Assembly (NCBI GenBank): GCA_903861195.1
Contig: CAIOTJ010000166.1
Location: forward strand, 1-43,270
Origin: an uncultured Planctomycetaceae bacterium
GTDB taxonomy: Bacteria > Planctomycetota > Planctomycetia > Planctomycetales > Planctomycetaceae
Length of the DNA stretch: 43,270 nt
Direction: 5' to 3'
In this document: positions 25,291 to 33,583 of the stretch, piece by piece
Layout of the letters: every line of letters begins with the position of its first letter
Position numbering within the stretch: the stretch's first letter is position 1
Translations under genes and position numbers: made by a program
Notes under the pieces: generated by a model
Databases searched by the model: none
Told to the model about the DNA's origin: nothing
The model's input: only the letters and a program-made list of their open reading frames with translations

Positions 25291-25377
25291 TCGCCTGTCG
25301 GAGGACCCAGGAGGGGCGCACCGACACCGAGCCACCACCGGGAGGGAACCCGGGGGGCTGCGGTTGGGGGGATTTCC

Positions 25378-26520
25378 ATGAGTGAGTTTCCCAGCAGCCG
25401 GTTGCCGCAGGCCCGGCGGGAATTACGGTCTTGGTATCGCCAGGTTTCCCGCCCGCTGCCGTGGCGTCAGTCGCATGATCCCTATCGGGTGTGGATCAGC
25501 GAAATCATGCTGCAGCAGACAACCGTGGCGGCCGTGGTGCCGTACTTTCACCGCTTTCTCGAGCGGTTTCCCACCGTCGACGCCCTGGCCGCCGCCGAAG
25601 AAGGGGAAGTCCTCAAGCTATGGGAGGGGTTGGGCTATTACAGTCGCGCCCGTAATCTGCGACGGGCGGCCCAGGTGATTGTGGCCGAGCATCGGCGTGC
25701 ATTCCCCGAGACAGTTGAGGAATTGCAGACGCTTCCGGGAATTGGCCGCTACACCGCCGGGGCGATTGTCTCGTTCGCTCACAATAAACCGGCCCCCATT
25801 GTCGAGGCCAACACCTTGCGGCTGTACAGCCGGCTGCTGGGACTCGAGGAAGACCCTCGCTCCGCCGCCGGCCAGAAGCGGTTGTGGGAGTTTGCCGCGC
25901 TCTGGCCCGCGGGACAGAACCCGGGTGAGGTCAATCAGGCGCTGATGGAATTGGGGGCCACCCTTTGTACGCCCCAGTCTCCCCGCTGCGAAGAGTGTCC
26001 ATTGGCGGCCGTGTGCGAGGCCCGGCGAATGGGGCGGCAGGCCGAGATTCCACCTGCTGCCCGACGTCCAGAACTGACCGAGTTGGCCGAGGTGGCCGTG
26101 GTGGTGCAGCAGGGACCGCAGTACCTGCTGATGCAGCGTTTGCCCGGTGAGCGGTGGGCGGGTCTGTGGGACTTCCTCCGTTTCGATGAGCGCGAAGCGG
26201 CCGATGAGGGTCTGCCCGCCTACCTCCGCAGGCGCTTCGGCATCGAGACCGAGGGACATGCCGATTTCCTGAGATTGACTCATGGCGTCACGCGGTACCG
26301 CATCTGTCTGCGGGGGGTGCATTGCGAATGGCGGCGGGGAACGGCCAGCGAAGAGGAACGTCCTTTCCAGTGGGTGTCGCTCGACGCGCTGGCCGAGACC
26401 CCGTTGCCCGTCACTGGCCGCAAACTGGCCAACGCCCTGGCCAAGACCATGGCTGGTCCCCTGAGGTTGCAGGGAGATTCCCACAAGAAAAAACCTCGCA
26501 AGCCATCGCGCGGGGGATGA
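25378..26520 (+). CDS. mutY: A/G-specific adenine glycosylase (MutY)
   Basis: A 380-residue protein that removes adenine mispaired with 8-oxoguanine. It has WISEIMLQQTTVAAVVPYF (catalytic Glu), GLGYYSRARNL, the helix-hairpin-helix LPGIGRYTAGAI, the iron-sulfur ligands C-x6-C-x2-C-x5-C (CTPQSPRCEECPLAAVC) and a C-terminal NUDIX-like domain (YLLMQRLPGERWAGLWDF). Two departures from E. coli MutY are seen: the catalytic Asp position (LDGNVKR) reads VEANTLR, so Glu replaces Asp, and the FSH loop of the 8-oxoG-recognition domain reads HGVTRYRI. A Lys/Arg-rich tail ends the protein. The ATG follows a GGGGGA site. A weak hairpin follows the stop. Confidence 0.93.
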   Translation: MSEFPSSRLPQARRELRSWYRQVSRPLPWRQSHDPYRVWISEIMLQQTTVAAVVPYFHRFLERFPTVDALAAAEEGEVLKLWEGLGYYSRARNLRRAAQVIVAEHRRAFPETVEELQTLPGIGRYTAGAIVSFAHNKPAPIVEANTLRLYSRLLGLEEDPRSAAGQKRLWEFAALWPAGQNPGEVNQALMELGATLCTPQSPRCEECPLAAVCEARRMGRQAEIPPAARRPELTELAEVAVVVQQGPQYLLMQRLPGERWAGLWDFLRFDEREAADEGLPAYLRRRFGIETEGHADFLRLTHGVTRYRICLRGVHCEWRRGTASEEERPFQWVSLDALAETPLPVTGRKLANALAKTMAGPLRLQGDSHKKKPRKPSRGG

Positions 26521-26524
26521 AAGG

Positions 26525-26542
26525 CGCCCGTTAACGCGGGCG
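26525..26542 (+). terminator. Possible terminator hairpin after mutY
   Basis: CGCCCG (26525-26530) and CGGGCG (26537-26542) form a 6-bp stem with a six-base loop, four bases after the mutY stop codon. There is no T tail, so it may only slow or weakly end transcription. Confidence 0.35.
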
Positions 26543-26671
26543 TGGGCTGGCTGCTGACCGCCAGGTTGGCCTGCGGATCGGTCTGCCGCCAGCCTGTGGC
26601 TCGTCGGCACGGGCTGCGGTACGATCCGGCGAGTGCGGAATTTCCCGTCTCACGCTCTGGAGGAGTCGCTC

Positions 26672-28051
26672 ATGGATCGTCGTCAGTGGATTGCATCGGC
26701 CGCCGGTGGGGGGGCCGCGGTGGTTTCGGGTCTGGCCTCGTCACTGCTGGCCGCCGACCCCCGTCCCGAGACCATTGCCGAACAGGCCGCGCGGGGAACA
26801 CCTCCCCTGCGCGTCACCGATGTGCAGTGTTTTCTGACCGCCCCGGCCAACATCCGGTTGGTGGTCGTGAAGGTGCTGACGAATGAACCCGGGCTGTATG
26901 GGTTGGGTTGCGCGACGTTCACCCAGCGTGCGCGGGCGGTCGAGACGGCGGTCAACACCTTTCTCAAGCCGTTCCTGATTGGCAAGGATGTGACCCGCAT
27001 CGAAGACACCTGGCAGTCGGTCTTCGTCAGTTCGTACTGGCGGAACGGTCCGGTGCTGGGGAATGCCCTTTCGGGAGTCGACATGGCCCTGTGGGACATT
27101 CTCGGGAAGCGGGCCAATCTGCCGGTCTATCAACTGCTGGGGGGCAAATGCCGCGAGGCGGTCGACACCTACCGCCATGCCGCCGGCAAGACCTTCGAAG
27201 AGGTCGAGGAACAGGTGCGCAAGTATCAGGCCGAGGGTTACCGCCATATCCGTATTCAAAGCGAGGTGCCGGGACTGTCGACCTACGGAGCGGGGGCGCG
27301 GGGGGGCGGAGCGACTGGAGGGGCCCCGGCGCAGTCGGATGTGCCCCTGAATCGGCGGGTCGACACCTGGGAGCCGGCCCCGTATGTGCGGCTGGTTCCC
27401 CGGCTATTCGAACACATCCGCAAGGCGGTGGGGGATGACGTCGAGTTGCTGCACGACATTCACGAGCGGGTCCCGCCGATCTTGGCGATCCAGCTCTGCA
27501 AGGATGTCGAGAGCTATCGCCCGTTCTTCATGGAGGATCCGTTTTCTCCCGAGGATGTCGGTTATTTCAAGACGCTGCGGCCCCAGACCAGCACGCCGCT
27601 GGCGATGGGCGAGTTATTCAACAATCCGAACGAATGGGTCGACCTGGTTTCGGGCCGGCTGATCGACTTCATCCGCATCCATGTCTCCCAGGTGGGAGGG
27701 TTGACCATGGCCCGCAAGGTGGCGGCCTTGTGCGAGTTCTTCGCCGTCCGCACCGCCTGGCACGGGCCGGGAGACGTCTCCCCCGTTGGGCATGCCTGCA
27801 ACGTGCACCTCGACCTGGCGACTCCCAACTTCGGCATCCAGGAAGCCCGGCTGTTCAACCAGGCCGAGGAGGACGTCTTCCCGGGCTGTCCACAACTGAA
27901 GGGGGGTTATTACTACGCCACGGACAAGCCGGGATTTGGCATCGATTTCAATCCCGAGCTGGCGGGCAGGTTTCCTGTGCAGGACGATCCCCCTTTCGAC
28001 ATGCGGTGGGGAACGCTGCGTCGTCGTGATGGAACGATCACAAAGCCGTAG
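26672..28051 (+). CDS. Tat-exported enolase-superfamily protein, ManD/RspA-like
   Basis: A 459-residue protein. The N-terminus MDRRQWIASAAGGG with a hydrophobic stretch is a twin-arginine-type signal. The barrel follows the mannonate-dehydratase (ManD) pattern: ALSGVDMALWDILGKRANLPVYQLLGGK, LLHDIHERVPP (Asp262, His264), FFMEDPFSPED (Glu288), MGELFNNPNEW (Glu314), and WHGPGDVSPVGHACNVHLDLATPNFGIQE (His364). These are the expected metal ligands and acid/base residues. A Gly-rich loop (about 205-220) replaces part of the specificity region, and the ManD Tyr-Gly-His is YRH here. It may dehydrate a sugar acid outside the cytoplasm. The substrate is not provable from sequence. GGAGGAG precedes the ATG. 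Confidence 0.88.
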   Translation: MDRRQWIASAAGGGAAVVSGLASSLLAADPRPETIAEQAARGTPPLRVTDVQCFLTAPANIRLVVVKVLTNEPGLYGLGCATFTQRARAVETAVNTFLKPFLIGKDVTRIEDTWQSVFVSSYWRNGPVLGNALSGVDMALWDILGKRANLPVYQLLGGKCREAVDTYRHAAGKTFEEVEEQVRKYQAEGYRHIRIQSEVPGLSTYGAGARGGGATGGAPAQSDVPLNRRVDTWEPAPYVRLVPRLFEHIRKAVGDDVELLHDIHERVPPILAIQLCKDVESYRPFFMEDPFSPEDVGYFKTLRPQTSTPLAMGELFNNPNEWVDLVSGRLIDFIRIHVSQVGGLTMARKVAALCEFFAVRTAWHGPGDVSPVGHACNVHLDLATPNFGIQEARLFNQAEEDVFPGCPQLKGGYYYATDKPGFGIDFNPELAGRFPVQDDPPFDMRWGTLRRRDGTITKP

Positions 28052-28101
28052 CAAATGATGCGACAGCTTGGCCCCAAGGCGGCCAGGCCGCCGTTACAAC
28101 A

Positions 28102-28131
28102 GCGGCGCTGGAGACGATTCTCCAGCGCCGC
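28102..28131. terminator. Strong hairpin between convergent genes
   Basis: GCGGCGCTGGAGA (28102-28114) and TCTCCAGCGCCGC (28119-28131) form a perfect 13-bp stem with a CGAT loop. It lies between the ManD-like gene (plus, ends 28051) and the csrA-like gene (minus, ends 28156), so it may end both transcripts. No T run follows on either strand. Confidence 0.55.
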
Positions 28132-28155
28132 CACCTCGCGAGAAGTATCTGGGAA

Positions 28156-28407
28156 TTATTGTTGGAGTGTTGCTGTTAGACAAGGTGCTCTTGAAAAATG
28201 CGCTGTGAAGGCTGGCCGACGACCGGGGGCTGGGTCACCACGGGAGGCCGTGGGCCTGGGGGAAACGCGGGTCGCAATCCCCGCGATCTGGCACTGCCGG
28301 GGTGCTCCAATTCCCACGCGGGCCCGGTTGCCGTCCATGGCCAGAATCACCACGCCAATATCCCCGTCGATGACAATCCGCTCACCAGCGCTTCGGCTCA
28401 GTATCAA
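28156..28407 (-). CDS. CsrA-like protein with divergent RNA-binding end
   Basis: An 83-residue frame starting at a TTG. Its first 35 residues match CsrA/RsmA strand by strand: MILSRSAGERIVIDGDIGVV, then a strand with DGNRARVGIGAPRQ. CsrA is a small dimeric regulator that binds GGA motifs in mRNA leaders. After the conserved AP, the usual V-x-V-H-R-E-E-(I/V), whose His-Arg contact RNA, reads QCQIAGIATRV. A 35-residue Arg/Pro-rich tail follows that CsrA lacks. No simple frameshift restores the family end. GGAG lies 14 bases from the TTG, too far for a good site, so expression is uncertain. It may be a diverged paralogue or a decaying copy. Confidence 0.6.
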   Translation of the reverse strand: MILSRSAGERIVIDGDIGVVILAMDGNRARVGIGAPRQCQIAGIATRVSPRPTASRGDPAPGRRPAFTAHFSRAPCLTATLQQ

Positions 28408-28871
28408 GATGGCAGTGTCTTCTCCGTGAGTGTTCGCGAGACAACCCCGCGTCCTCGCAGTTCCCTGGGAGACTCCAGTCCATCATTGTCTGGCGTGGGA
28501 CGGGCCCTGGAGTGGACTTCTGGTTATCAGGGACGCCGGAGACTGGGCCCCCCCTGCGGTATTTGATTCGGATCTTTGCGCGCTGAGTGAATCCATCCAG
28601 TTGGAACGCGGTGGTCGCCAGGCTTCTGGTTCAGGTCCGAAGCGGATTTCTGTCGAGGTGACTTGGGGTGGGTCCCTGCTTGAAAGCAAACTGCCGCACC
28701 GTCGCGAAACGGATCAGTCGCTGCCGTACATCCCGAGCTGTCTTCCCGGATTGCCCATGTTGTCTGGATTGTCATTGGCCGGTCTGATGCCGCCCGGCGG
28801 CGGCGAAGATGTGACGTGTCCCGCCCGGGGAGGCTACAATCGAACCACTCGACTCACTCCAAAGGGTTTCC
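28408..28871. other. Divergent intergenic region between csrA-like and M42 peptidase genes
   Basis: 464 bases without a recognisable gene. The right end holds a plausible promoter for the peptidase (28811-28840, listed separately). Open frames on both strands here have no family features. The left part should contain the start signals of the csrA-like gene, but none stands out. Confidence 0.4.
28811..28840 (+). promoter_or_regulatory. Putative sigma-70 promoter of the M42 peptidase gene
   Basis: GTGACG (28811-28816) and TACAAT (28835-28840) are 18 bases apart. The -10 hexamer is five of six matches to TATAAT. The start would be near 28847, about 25 bases before the ATG. Confidence 0.55.
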
Positions 28872-29933
28872 ATGGACGACAGTGCACTTCAGTTTCTCAA
28901 GGATCTTCTGACTGCTCCCAGCCCGTCGGGGTACGAGCAGCCGGTGCAGGCGGTGGTGCGGCGGTATGCCGGTCAGTTCGCCGAGACGGTGACGACCGAT
29001 TGGCATGGCAATGTCGCGGCTTGTGTGAATCCCCAGGGCTCACCCCGCATCGTCCTGGCGGGGCATTGCGACCAGATTGGTCTGCAGGTGAAGTACATCG
29101 ACGACCGGGGCTTCGTCTGGGTCGATGGCATCGGCGGCTGGGACATCCAGATGCTGATCGGTCAGAACATGGTGGTCTGGGGACGATCGGGTCCCGTTCC
29201 CGGCGTCATTGCCCGGAAAGCGATTCACCTGCTCAGCCCTGAAGACCGCAAGAAGGTCCCCGAGATGAAGGACCTCTGGATCGACCTGGGGGTAAAAGAT
29301 CGCGAGCAGGCCCGCCAACTGGTCGCGGTGGGCGACCCGGTGACCTTCGAATTGGGATTCCGGCCCCTCCAGAACAACCTGGCCGCAGCCCCCGGCATGG
29401 ACAACAAAGTTGGGGCCTGGGTGGTCTTCGAGGCGTTGCGGCAGGTGGCCGCCGCGGCTCCCCAGGCGGCGGTCTACGCGGTCTCCACTGTGCAGGAGGA
29501 AATCGGCCTTCGGGGAGCCCAGACCAGTGCCTTCGCAATTGACCCCCACCTGGGGATCGCCGTGGATGTGACGCACGCCACCGATTGCCCCACGCTCGAT
29601 TTGAAGCAGTACGGCGAAGTCGACCTGGGAGATGGCCCGGTGCTTCCCCGGGGGCCCAATGCCAATCCCGAGGTGCATGCGCGGCTGGTCTCGCTCGCGC
29701 AGCAGAACGAGATTCCGGTCCAGCTGGCGGCCTTGCCCCGGGCGGCCAGCAATGACGCCAATGCCCTGCAACTGACGCGGGGAGGTGTGGCGACCGGAAT
29801 CGTCGCGATTCCCAACCGCTACATGCACAGCCCGGTGGAGGTGGTTTCGCTGACGGACCTCGAAAACGCCGCCAAGCTCATTGCCCGCTTCTGTCTCAGC
29901 CTCACTCCGGAGTGTGACTTCACTCCCCGCTGA
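28872..29933 (+). CDS. M42-family metallo-aminopeptidase
   Basis: A 353-residue cytoplasmic protein with no signal peptide. The dinuclear metal site of M42 is visible: His65 (VLAGHCDQIG, with Asp67), Asp177 (PGMDNKVGAW), Glu209-Glu210 (VQEEIGLRGA), Asp232 (AVDVTHATD) and His319 (RYMHSPVE). Between the first two lies the PA-like lid region, with GVIARKAIHLL. The family cleaves N-terminal residues from peptides as large oligomeric shells, aiding peptide recycling. Relatives are often annotated as endoglucanase or glutamyl aminopeptidase; the exact specificity cannot be read here. AAAGGG sits five bases before the ATG. The gene is monocistronic. Confidence 0.94.
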   Translation: MDDSALQFLKDLLTAPSPSGYEQPVQAVVRRYAGQFAETVTTDWHGNVAACVNPQGSPRIVLAGHCDQIGLQVKYIDDRGFVWVDGIGGWDIQMLIGQNMVVWGRSGPVPGVIARKAIHLLSPEDRKKVPEMKDLWIDLGVKDREQARQLVAVGDPVTFELGFRPLQNNLAAAPGMDNKVGAWVVFEALRQVAAAAPQAAVYAVSTVQEEIGLRGAQTSAFAIDPHLGIAVDVTHATDCPTLDLKQYGEVDLGDGPVLPRGPNANPEVHARLVSLAQQNEIPVQLAALPRAASNDANALQLTRGGVATGIVAIPNRYMHSPVEVVSLTDLENAAKLIARFCLSLTPECDFTPR

Positions 29934-30031
29934 GAGACCGAAGAGGGGGGCCTACATTGCCGTGGTTCCCCCGGTCGCACGTCGCCGCAGGGGACTCGCA
30001 CGGCAGATTCACGCGGGGACTGGCTTGCCGC

Positions 30032-30077
30032 GGCGCGGGCCGGCTGCCGAAACACGGCGCTGGACCGGGCCTGCGCC
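30032..30077. terminator. Possible stem between convergent genes
   Basis: GGCGCGGGCC (30032-30041) can pair with GGCCTGCGCC (30068-30077), with one G-U pair and a 26-base loop. It lies between the M42 gene (plus) and the amidohydrolase gene (minus). The long loop and missing T tail keep this tentative. Confidence 0.3.
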
Positions 30078-30116
30078 GCCTCGTCGACCGGCAACCCTCT
30101 GGGGACCAGACCGTTT

Positions 30117-31076
30117 TCAGAAGAAGAACACCTTCTCGGCCGTCCCGCGGAGCAGCCAGTTGCGATCTCCCGCGGAGGTGAAGTCGAGCTTGTTCTTTAC
30201 CAGGTCGATGGAGGCCAGGTAGGTGTTGTTCCCGTCGATCTGGTACGGAGCGTCGCTGGCCCACATGGTCCGTTCCGGACCATAGGCGTCGAACACGCGG
30301 CGGATCATGGGGACCAGGTCCAGGTACGGCGGCTGTTTCTTCCCCAGGGCGTAATAGGCCGAGATTTTCACGTGTGTTTGCTTGTGCCTGGCCAGATCGC
30401 ACAGCTTCTGCACGTCGGCGTCACGCACCTCACCCGTGGCGCCAATCCGCGCGAAGTGATCGATCACCACCCGCGTCTGGGGATACTTCTGGCACATCGC
30501 GGCGACGCCCTCGAGATCTTCGGGATTCAGCAGGCAGCACATCGCCTGGCCCGTCTCGGCCCCGTGCTTCCACATCTGCTGCATCCCTTCGCTCGACAGC
30601 CACTTCTCTTTGTAGATAAAGGGAGTGATGCGGAACCCGGTGACCCGCTTCTTCAGCAGACTGTCCATCTTCTCGCGGACCCCCGGTTGCTGATCGTCGA
30701 GCATCCCCACGACTGCGAACGCCCCGGGATGCGCGGCGGCGCAGTCGGTGAGATAGGTGTTGTTCCAGCCGTGGTAGATGTGGTGCTGGATCAGCACGAC
30801 GCGCCCCACCTGCACGGGATGCGCCTGGGCCAGCAGTTCCTCGGGGGTGAAGCTCGCGGGCTTGAGATCGGCTTTGGTTTGGCCTTTCTCGAGTGGCCAG
30901 CGGTCGGTCTCGGGAGACCAGACGTGCGAATGGGCGTCGATCCAGGGATGTTTCGCCAAATCGGGACCAGCGGCCAGGACCGGGGAGATTCCCCTCTCGG
31001 ACAGGGTTCCCGCCGCCAGTGCGGCGACTCCGGTCTGCAACACCGAACGACGGCTCATTGGGCCTGCACTGCTCAT
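30117..31076 (-). CDS. Tat-exported amidohydrolase (Amidohydro_2, TIM-barrel)
   Basis: A 319-residue protein. MSRRSVLQTGVAALAAG is a twin-arginine-type signal. The mature part opens with WIDAHSHVWSPE, the D-x-H-x-H metal motif (His49, His51) of the amidohydrolase_2 family, followed by VVLIQHHIYHGWNNTYL, RVVIDHFARIG and, near the end, MWASDAPYQIDG with the conserved Asp. Relatives hydrolyse lactones or decarboxylate aromatic acids. Here the substrate is unknown. The ATG at 31076 was preferred over GTG 31079 because GGGAG sits seven bases upstream. It is divergent from the esterase-like gene, with 235 bases between them. Confidence 0.88.
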   Translation of the reverse strand: MSSAGPMSRRSVLQTGVAALAAGTLSERGISPVLAAGPDLAKHPWIDAHSHVWSPETDRWPLEKGQTKADLKPASFTPEELLAQAHPVQVGRVVLIQHHIYHGWNNTYLTDCAAAHPGAFAVVGMLDDQQPGVREKMDSLLKKRVTGFRITPFIYKEKWLSSEGMQQMWKHGAETGQAMCCLLNPEDLEGVAAMCQKYPQTRVVIDHFARIGATGEVRDADVQKLCDLARHKQTHVKISAYYALGKKQPPYLDLVPMIRRVFDAYGPERTMWASDAPYQIDGNNTYLASIDLVKNKLDFTSAGDRNWLLRGTAEKVFFF

Positions 31077-31311
31077 CACATCACTCCCTGGTGGTCCTGC
31101 TGGATTTCCCCTGACGCCCCCTCGGCGCGATCATAGGCCCGCCCCAGCCCACCGGGCAAGTTTCGGGACGCGACGCGGTTGGTCCGCATCGCGGCCGGGA
31201 CCTGGGCCGGGGACGTGGCGGGTTGTGTCGGCCGGAGAACTCCGCGAGAATTCCCCCGCCCCACCGCATCAGGCGGTTTGCCGGGGAAGAATCCATTCAC
31301 GGGAGTGCGCG

Positions 31312-33318
31312 ATGCGCGGCGTGTGCCTTGGCTGGGGGATGATGGCGGTGTTGGGGCTGACGGCTCTGGCTCGCGGACAAGAGGGACCAGGTGGCGACCC
31401 GGCGCTGCGGCGTTGGTTGTCCAACGAGACGCGCGAAGTGGGGCTGGGCGAATCGGCCTGGGCCCTGACCGCCGACGAGTGGGACAGCCTCCGTGCCCCC
31501 CTCCGCGAACAGTACCTCGACATGTTGGGCCTGTGGCCGCTGCCCGAACGCACCCCACTGCAGCCCACGGTGACCAAAACCCTCCTGCGGGACGGCTTCT
31601 CGGTTCAGAACGTGCACTTCCAGTCGAAGCCCGGGCTGTACGTGACGGGAAACCTGTATCTCCCCGACCCGCTGCCCGCAGGCAAACTGCCGGCGGTCCT
31701 GTATGTCTGCGGGCATTCGGGACGCGGGCGTGACGGCAACAAGACCGCTTTCCAGCATCATGGCATGTGGTTCGCCACCCACGGTTATGTCTGCCTCATC
31801 ATCGACACCCTGCAGCTGGGAGAGGTGGCGGGGCTTCATCACGGAACCTACCAGCACAACCGCTGGTGGTGGCATTCGGCCGGCTACACCCCCGCCGGAG
31901 TCGAATGCTGGAACGGAGTGCGGGCCATCGACTACCTGGTCTCGCGGGCCGAGGTCGACCCCGAACGCATTGGCGTCACCGGCATCAGTGGCGGGGGGGC
32001 GGCCACGTTCTGGATTGCCGCCGCCGATGAACGGGTGAAATGCAGCGTCCCCGTGAGCGGCATGAGCGATCTGCAAAGCTACGTGACCGACCAGGTCGTC
32101 AATGGTCATTGCGACTGCATGTTTCTCTACAACAACTACCGCTGGGAATGGACCACCATCGCCGCCCTGGTCGCCCCGCGTCCCATGCTGTTTGAAAACT
32201 CGGGGCATGACACGATCTTCCCCATGCCCGCCAATGAACGGATTCGCGGACGACTCGAGCGGCTCTACAACCTGTACCAGAAAAAACCGGGTGATCTGTT
32301 CGACATTGGGGTGACCCCGGGAGGCCACGAAGACCATCTCGAACTGCGGTTGATGGCGTATCGCTGGCTGAACAGGCATCTGAAGAACGACAACGCGGCG
32401 GTTCAGGAACCGGTGCTGGAACCGATTCCGGGTAAGGACCTGCGGGTCTTCCCCGAGGATCGCGATCTCCCCGCCGACAGTCGCAACGGCACGATCGACG
32501 AGAGTTTCGTTCCCGTCGCGGCGCCGGCTCCCCCCGCCACGGCGGCGGAATATGACGAAGCCTCGAACCGTCTGCTGGCGGCCCTGCGGGAGCGTGTCTT
32601 TCGGGACTGGGCCGACGAAATTCCCGCCGCCACACTGCGCGAGCAGCGCAGCAAAGGGCAGGTCTTGCTGCAGACCGACGCCGATACGGTGGTGTTGGGG
32701 CGAATGAACCGGGGCGAACCCCGGAAGGTGGATGCCCCGGGAGATCAGCCCGACCGCATCTGGGTGGTCATTCTGGGCCCCGATGATCCGGAAGGAGAAT
32801 TTCCCGCCTGGGTGAAGGGGCAGATTCCCGCCGAAGCGACGACGATCGCGATCACTCCCCGCGGGTGGGGGACCTTCGCCGGTTACGAGAAAAAGAATCC
32901 GCCGAACTATTTCGAGCGTTCCCCGGTGCTGCTCGGTCGCACCCTCGACATGCTGCGGGTAGGGGACATCCAGGCGGTCGCGCGGTGGCTGCACGAGAAC
33001 GAGTCGGGAGAACGGCTCGTCGGGGTGATCGGTCGGGGCGAGGCGGGAGTGCTCGGGGCCTATGCCGCCCTGTTCGACACCTGCATTGCCGACGTGAAGC
33101 TGATCGAACCGCCGACCAGTCACCGCACGGGCCCGGCGGTGTTGGGCGTTTTGAAAGTTCTCGACATTCCCGAGGCGCTGGGGCTGTTGTCACCCCGCCG
33201 GCTGACGCTGGTGGGAGCGCCCGAGAAACTGTCCGCTCGAGTGCAGGCGTGGTACCAGGCCAGTGGTCAGGCGGGGCGTCTGCAGGTTCTGCCCGTCGCG
33301 GCTGACGCCCCGCGCTGA
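31312..33318 (+). CDS. Secreted alpha/beta-hydrolase (acetyl-xylan-esterase-like)
   Basis: A 668-residue protein with a Sec signal (MMAVLGLTALARG). The first catalytic half (about 50-370) has LPAVLYVCGHSGRG, the nucleophile elbow VTGISGGGAATFW (Ser226), FENSGHDTIFP (Asp300) and TPGGHEDH (His339), giving a plausible Ser-Asp-His triad of the acetyl-xylan esterase-type family. The second half (about 410-668) looks like a second, degenerate hydrolase-fold region, with RIWVVILGPDD, GVIGRGEAGVLGAYAALFD in place of a nucleophile elbow, and RRLTLVGAPEKL. It likely removes ester groups from extracellular polysaccharide (inferred). GGGAG precedes the ATG by eight bases; the open frame further upstream overlaps the divergent amidohydrolase gene. 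Confidence 0.85.
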   Translation: MRGVCLGWGMMAVLGLTALARGQEGPGGDPALRRWLSNETREVGLGESAWALTADEWDSLRAPLREQYLDMLGLWPLPERTPLQPTVTKTLLRDGFSVQNVHFQSKPGLYVTGNLYLPDPLPAGKLPAVLYVCGHSGRGRDGNKTAFQHHGMWFATHGYVCLIIDTLQLGEVAGLHHGTYQHNRWWWHSAGYTPAGVECWNGVRAIDYLVSRAEVDPERIGVTGISGGGAATFWIAAADERVKCSVPVSGMSDLQSYVTDQVVNGHCDCMFLYNNYRWEWTTIAALVAPRPMLFENSGHDTIFPMPANERIRGRLERLYNLYQKKPGDLFDIGVTPGGHEDHLELRLMAYRWLNRHLKNDNAAVQEPVLEPIPGKDLRVFPEDRDLPADSRNGTIDESFVPVAAPAPPATAAEYDEASNRLLAALRERVFRDWADEIPAATLREQRSKGQVLLQTDADTVVLGRMNRGEPRKVDAPGDQPDRIWVVILGPDDPEGEFPAWVKGQIPAEATTIAITPRGWGTFAGYEKKNPPNYFERSPVLLGRTLDMLRVGDIQAVARWLHENESGERLVGVIGRGEAGVLGAYAALFDTCIADVKLIEPPTSHRTGPAVLGVLKVLDIPEALGLLSPRRLTLVGAPEKLSARVQAWYQASGQAGRLQVLPVAADAPR

Positions 33319-33531
33319 GTCGGGGCGAGACCGGCGCTGGCAGTTCCTGGGCTTGTTGGATGACGGACCGCTCAGGGGGTCGATGTCGATAACCGTCCCC
33401 CGGGACTGCGAACCGGCGAGCGGTGCCTTTCCCGAGAAACAAGTCGCGGGACGCGTCCAACCACCGGTGAGCCCAACGGTCACAAGCCGGACAGGTGTGG
33501 CGGGACCGGGAAGGAGGTGGTCTTCCCGCTT

Positions 33532-33583
33532 CCCAGGTCACCCCCTGGGACTCCTGCCACCTTCCGAAAGGGCCATCCCTTTC
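33532..33583. terminator. Inverted repeats between convergent genes
   Basis: CCCAGG (33532-33537) with CCTGGG (33544-33549), and GAAAGGG (33566-33572) with CCCTTTC (33577-33583), the latter overlapping the stop codon of the minus-strand gene. They separate the esterase-like gene from the end of the four-gene envelope operon, and probably end one or both transcripts. Confidence 0.45.

Noticed and set aside
22015-25338. A 1107-codon open frame on the minus strand across the NPCBM and NHL/thioredoxin genes
   Set aside because: It is antisense to two genes with clear domains, its translation is Arg/Gln/Gly/His-rich without motifs, and long antisense frames are expected in such G+C-rich DNA.
28430-29242. 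A 270-codon plus-strand frame overlapping the start of the M42 peptidase gene
   Set aside because: It overlaps the well-supported peptidase in another frame and has no domain or ribosome-binding site.
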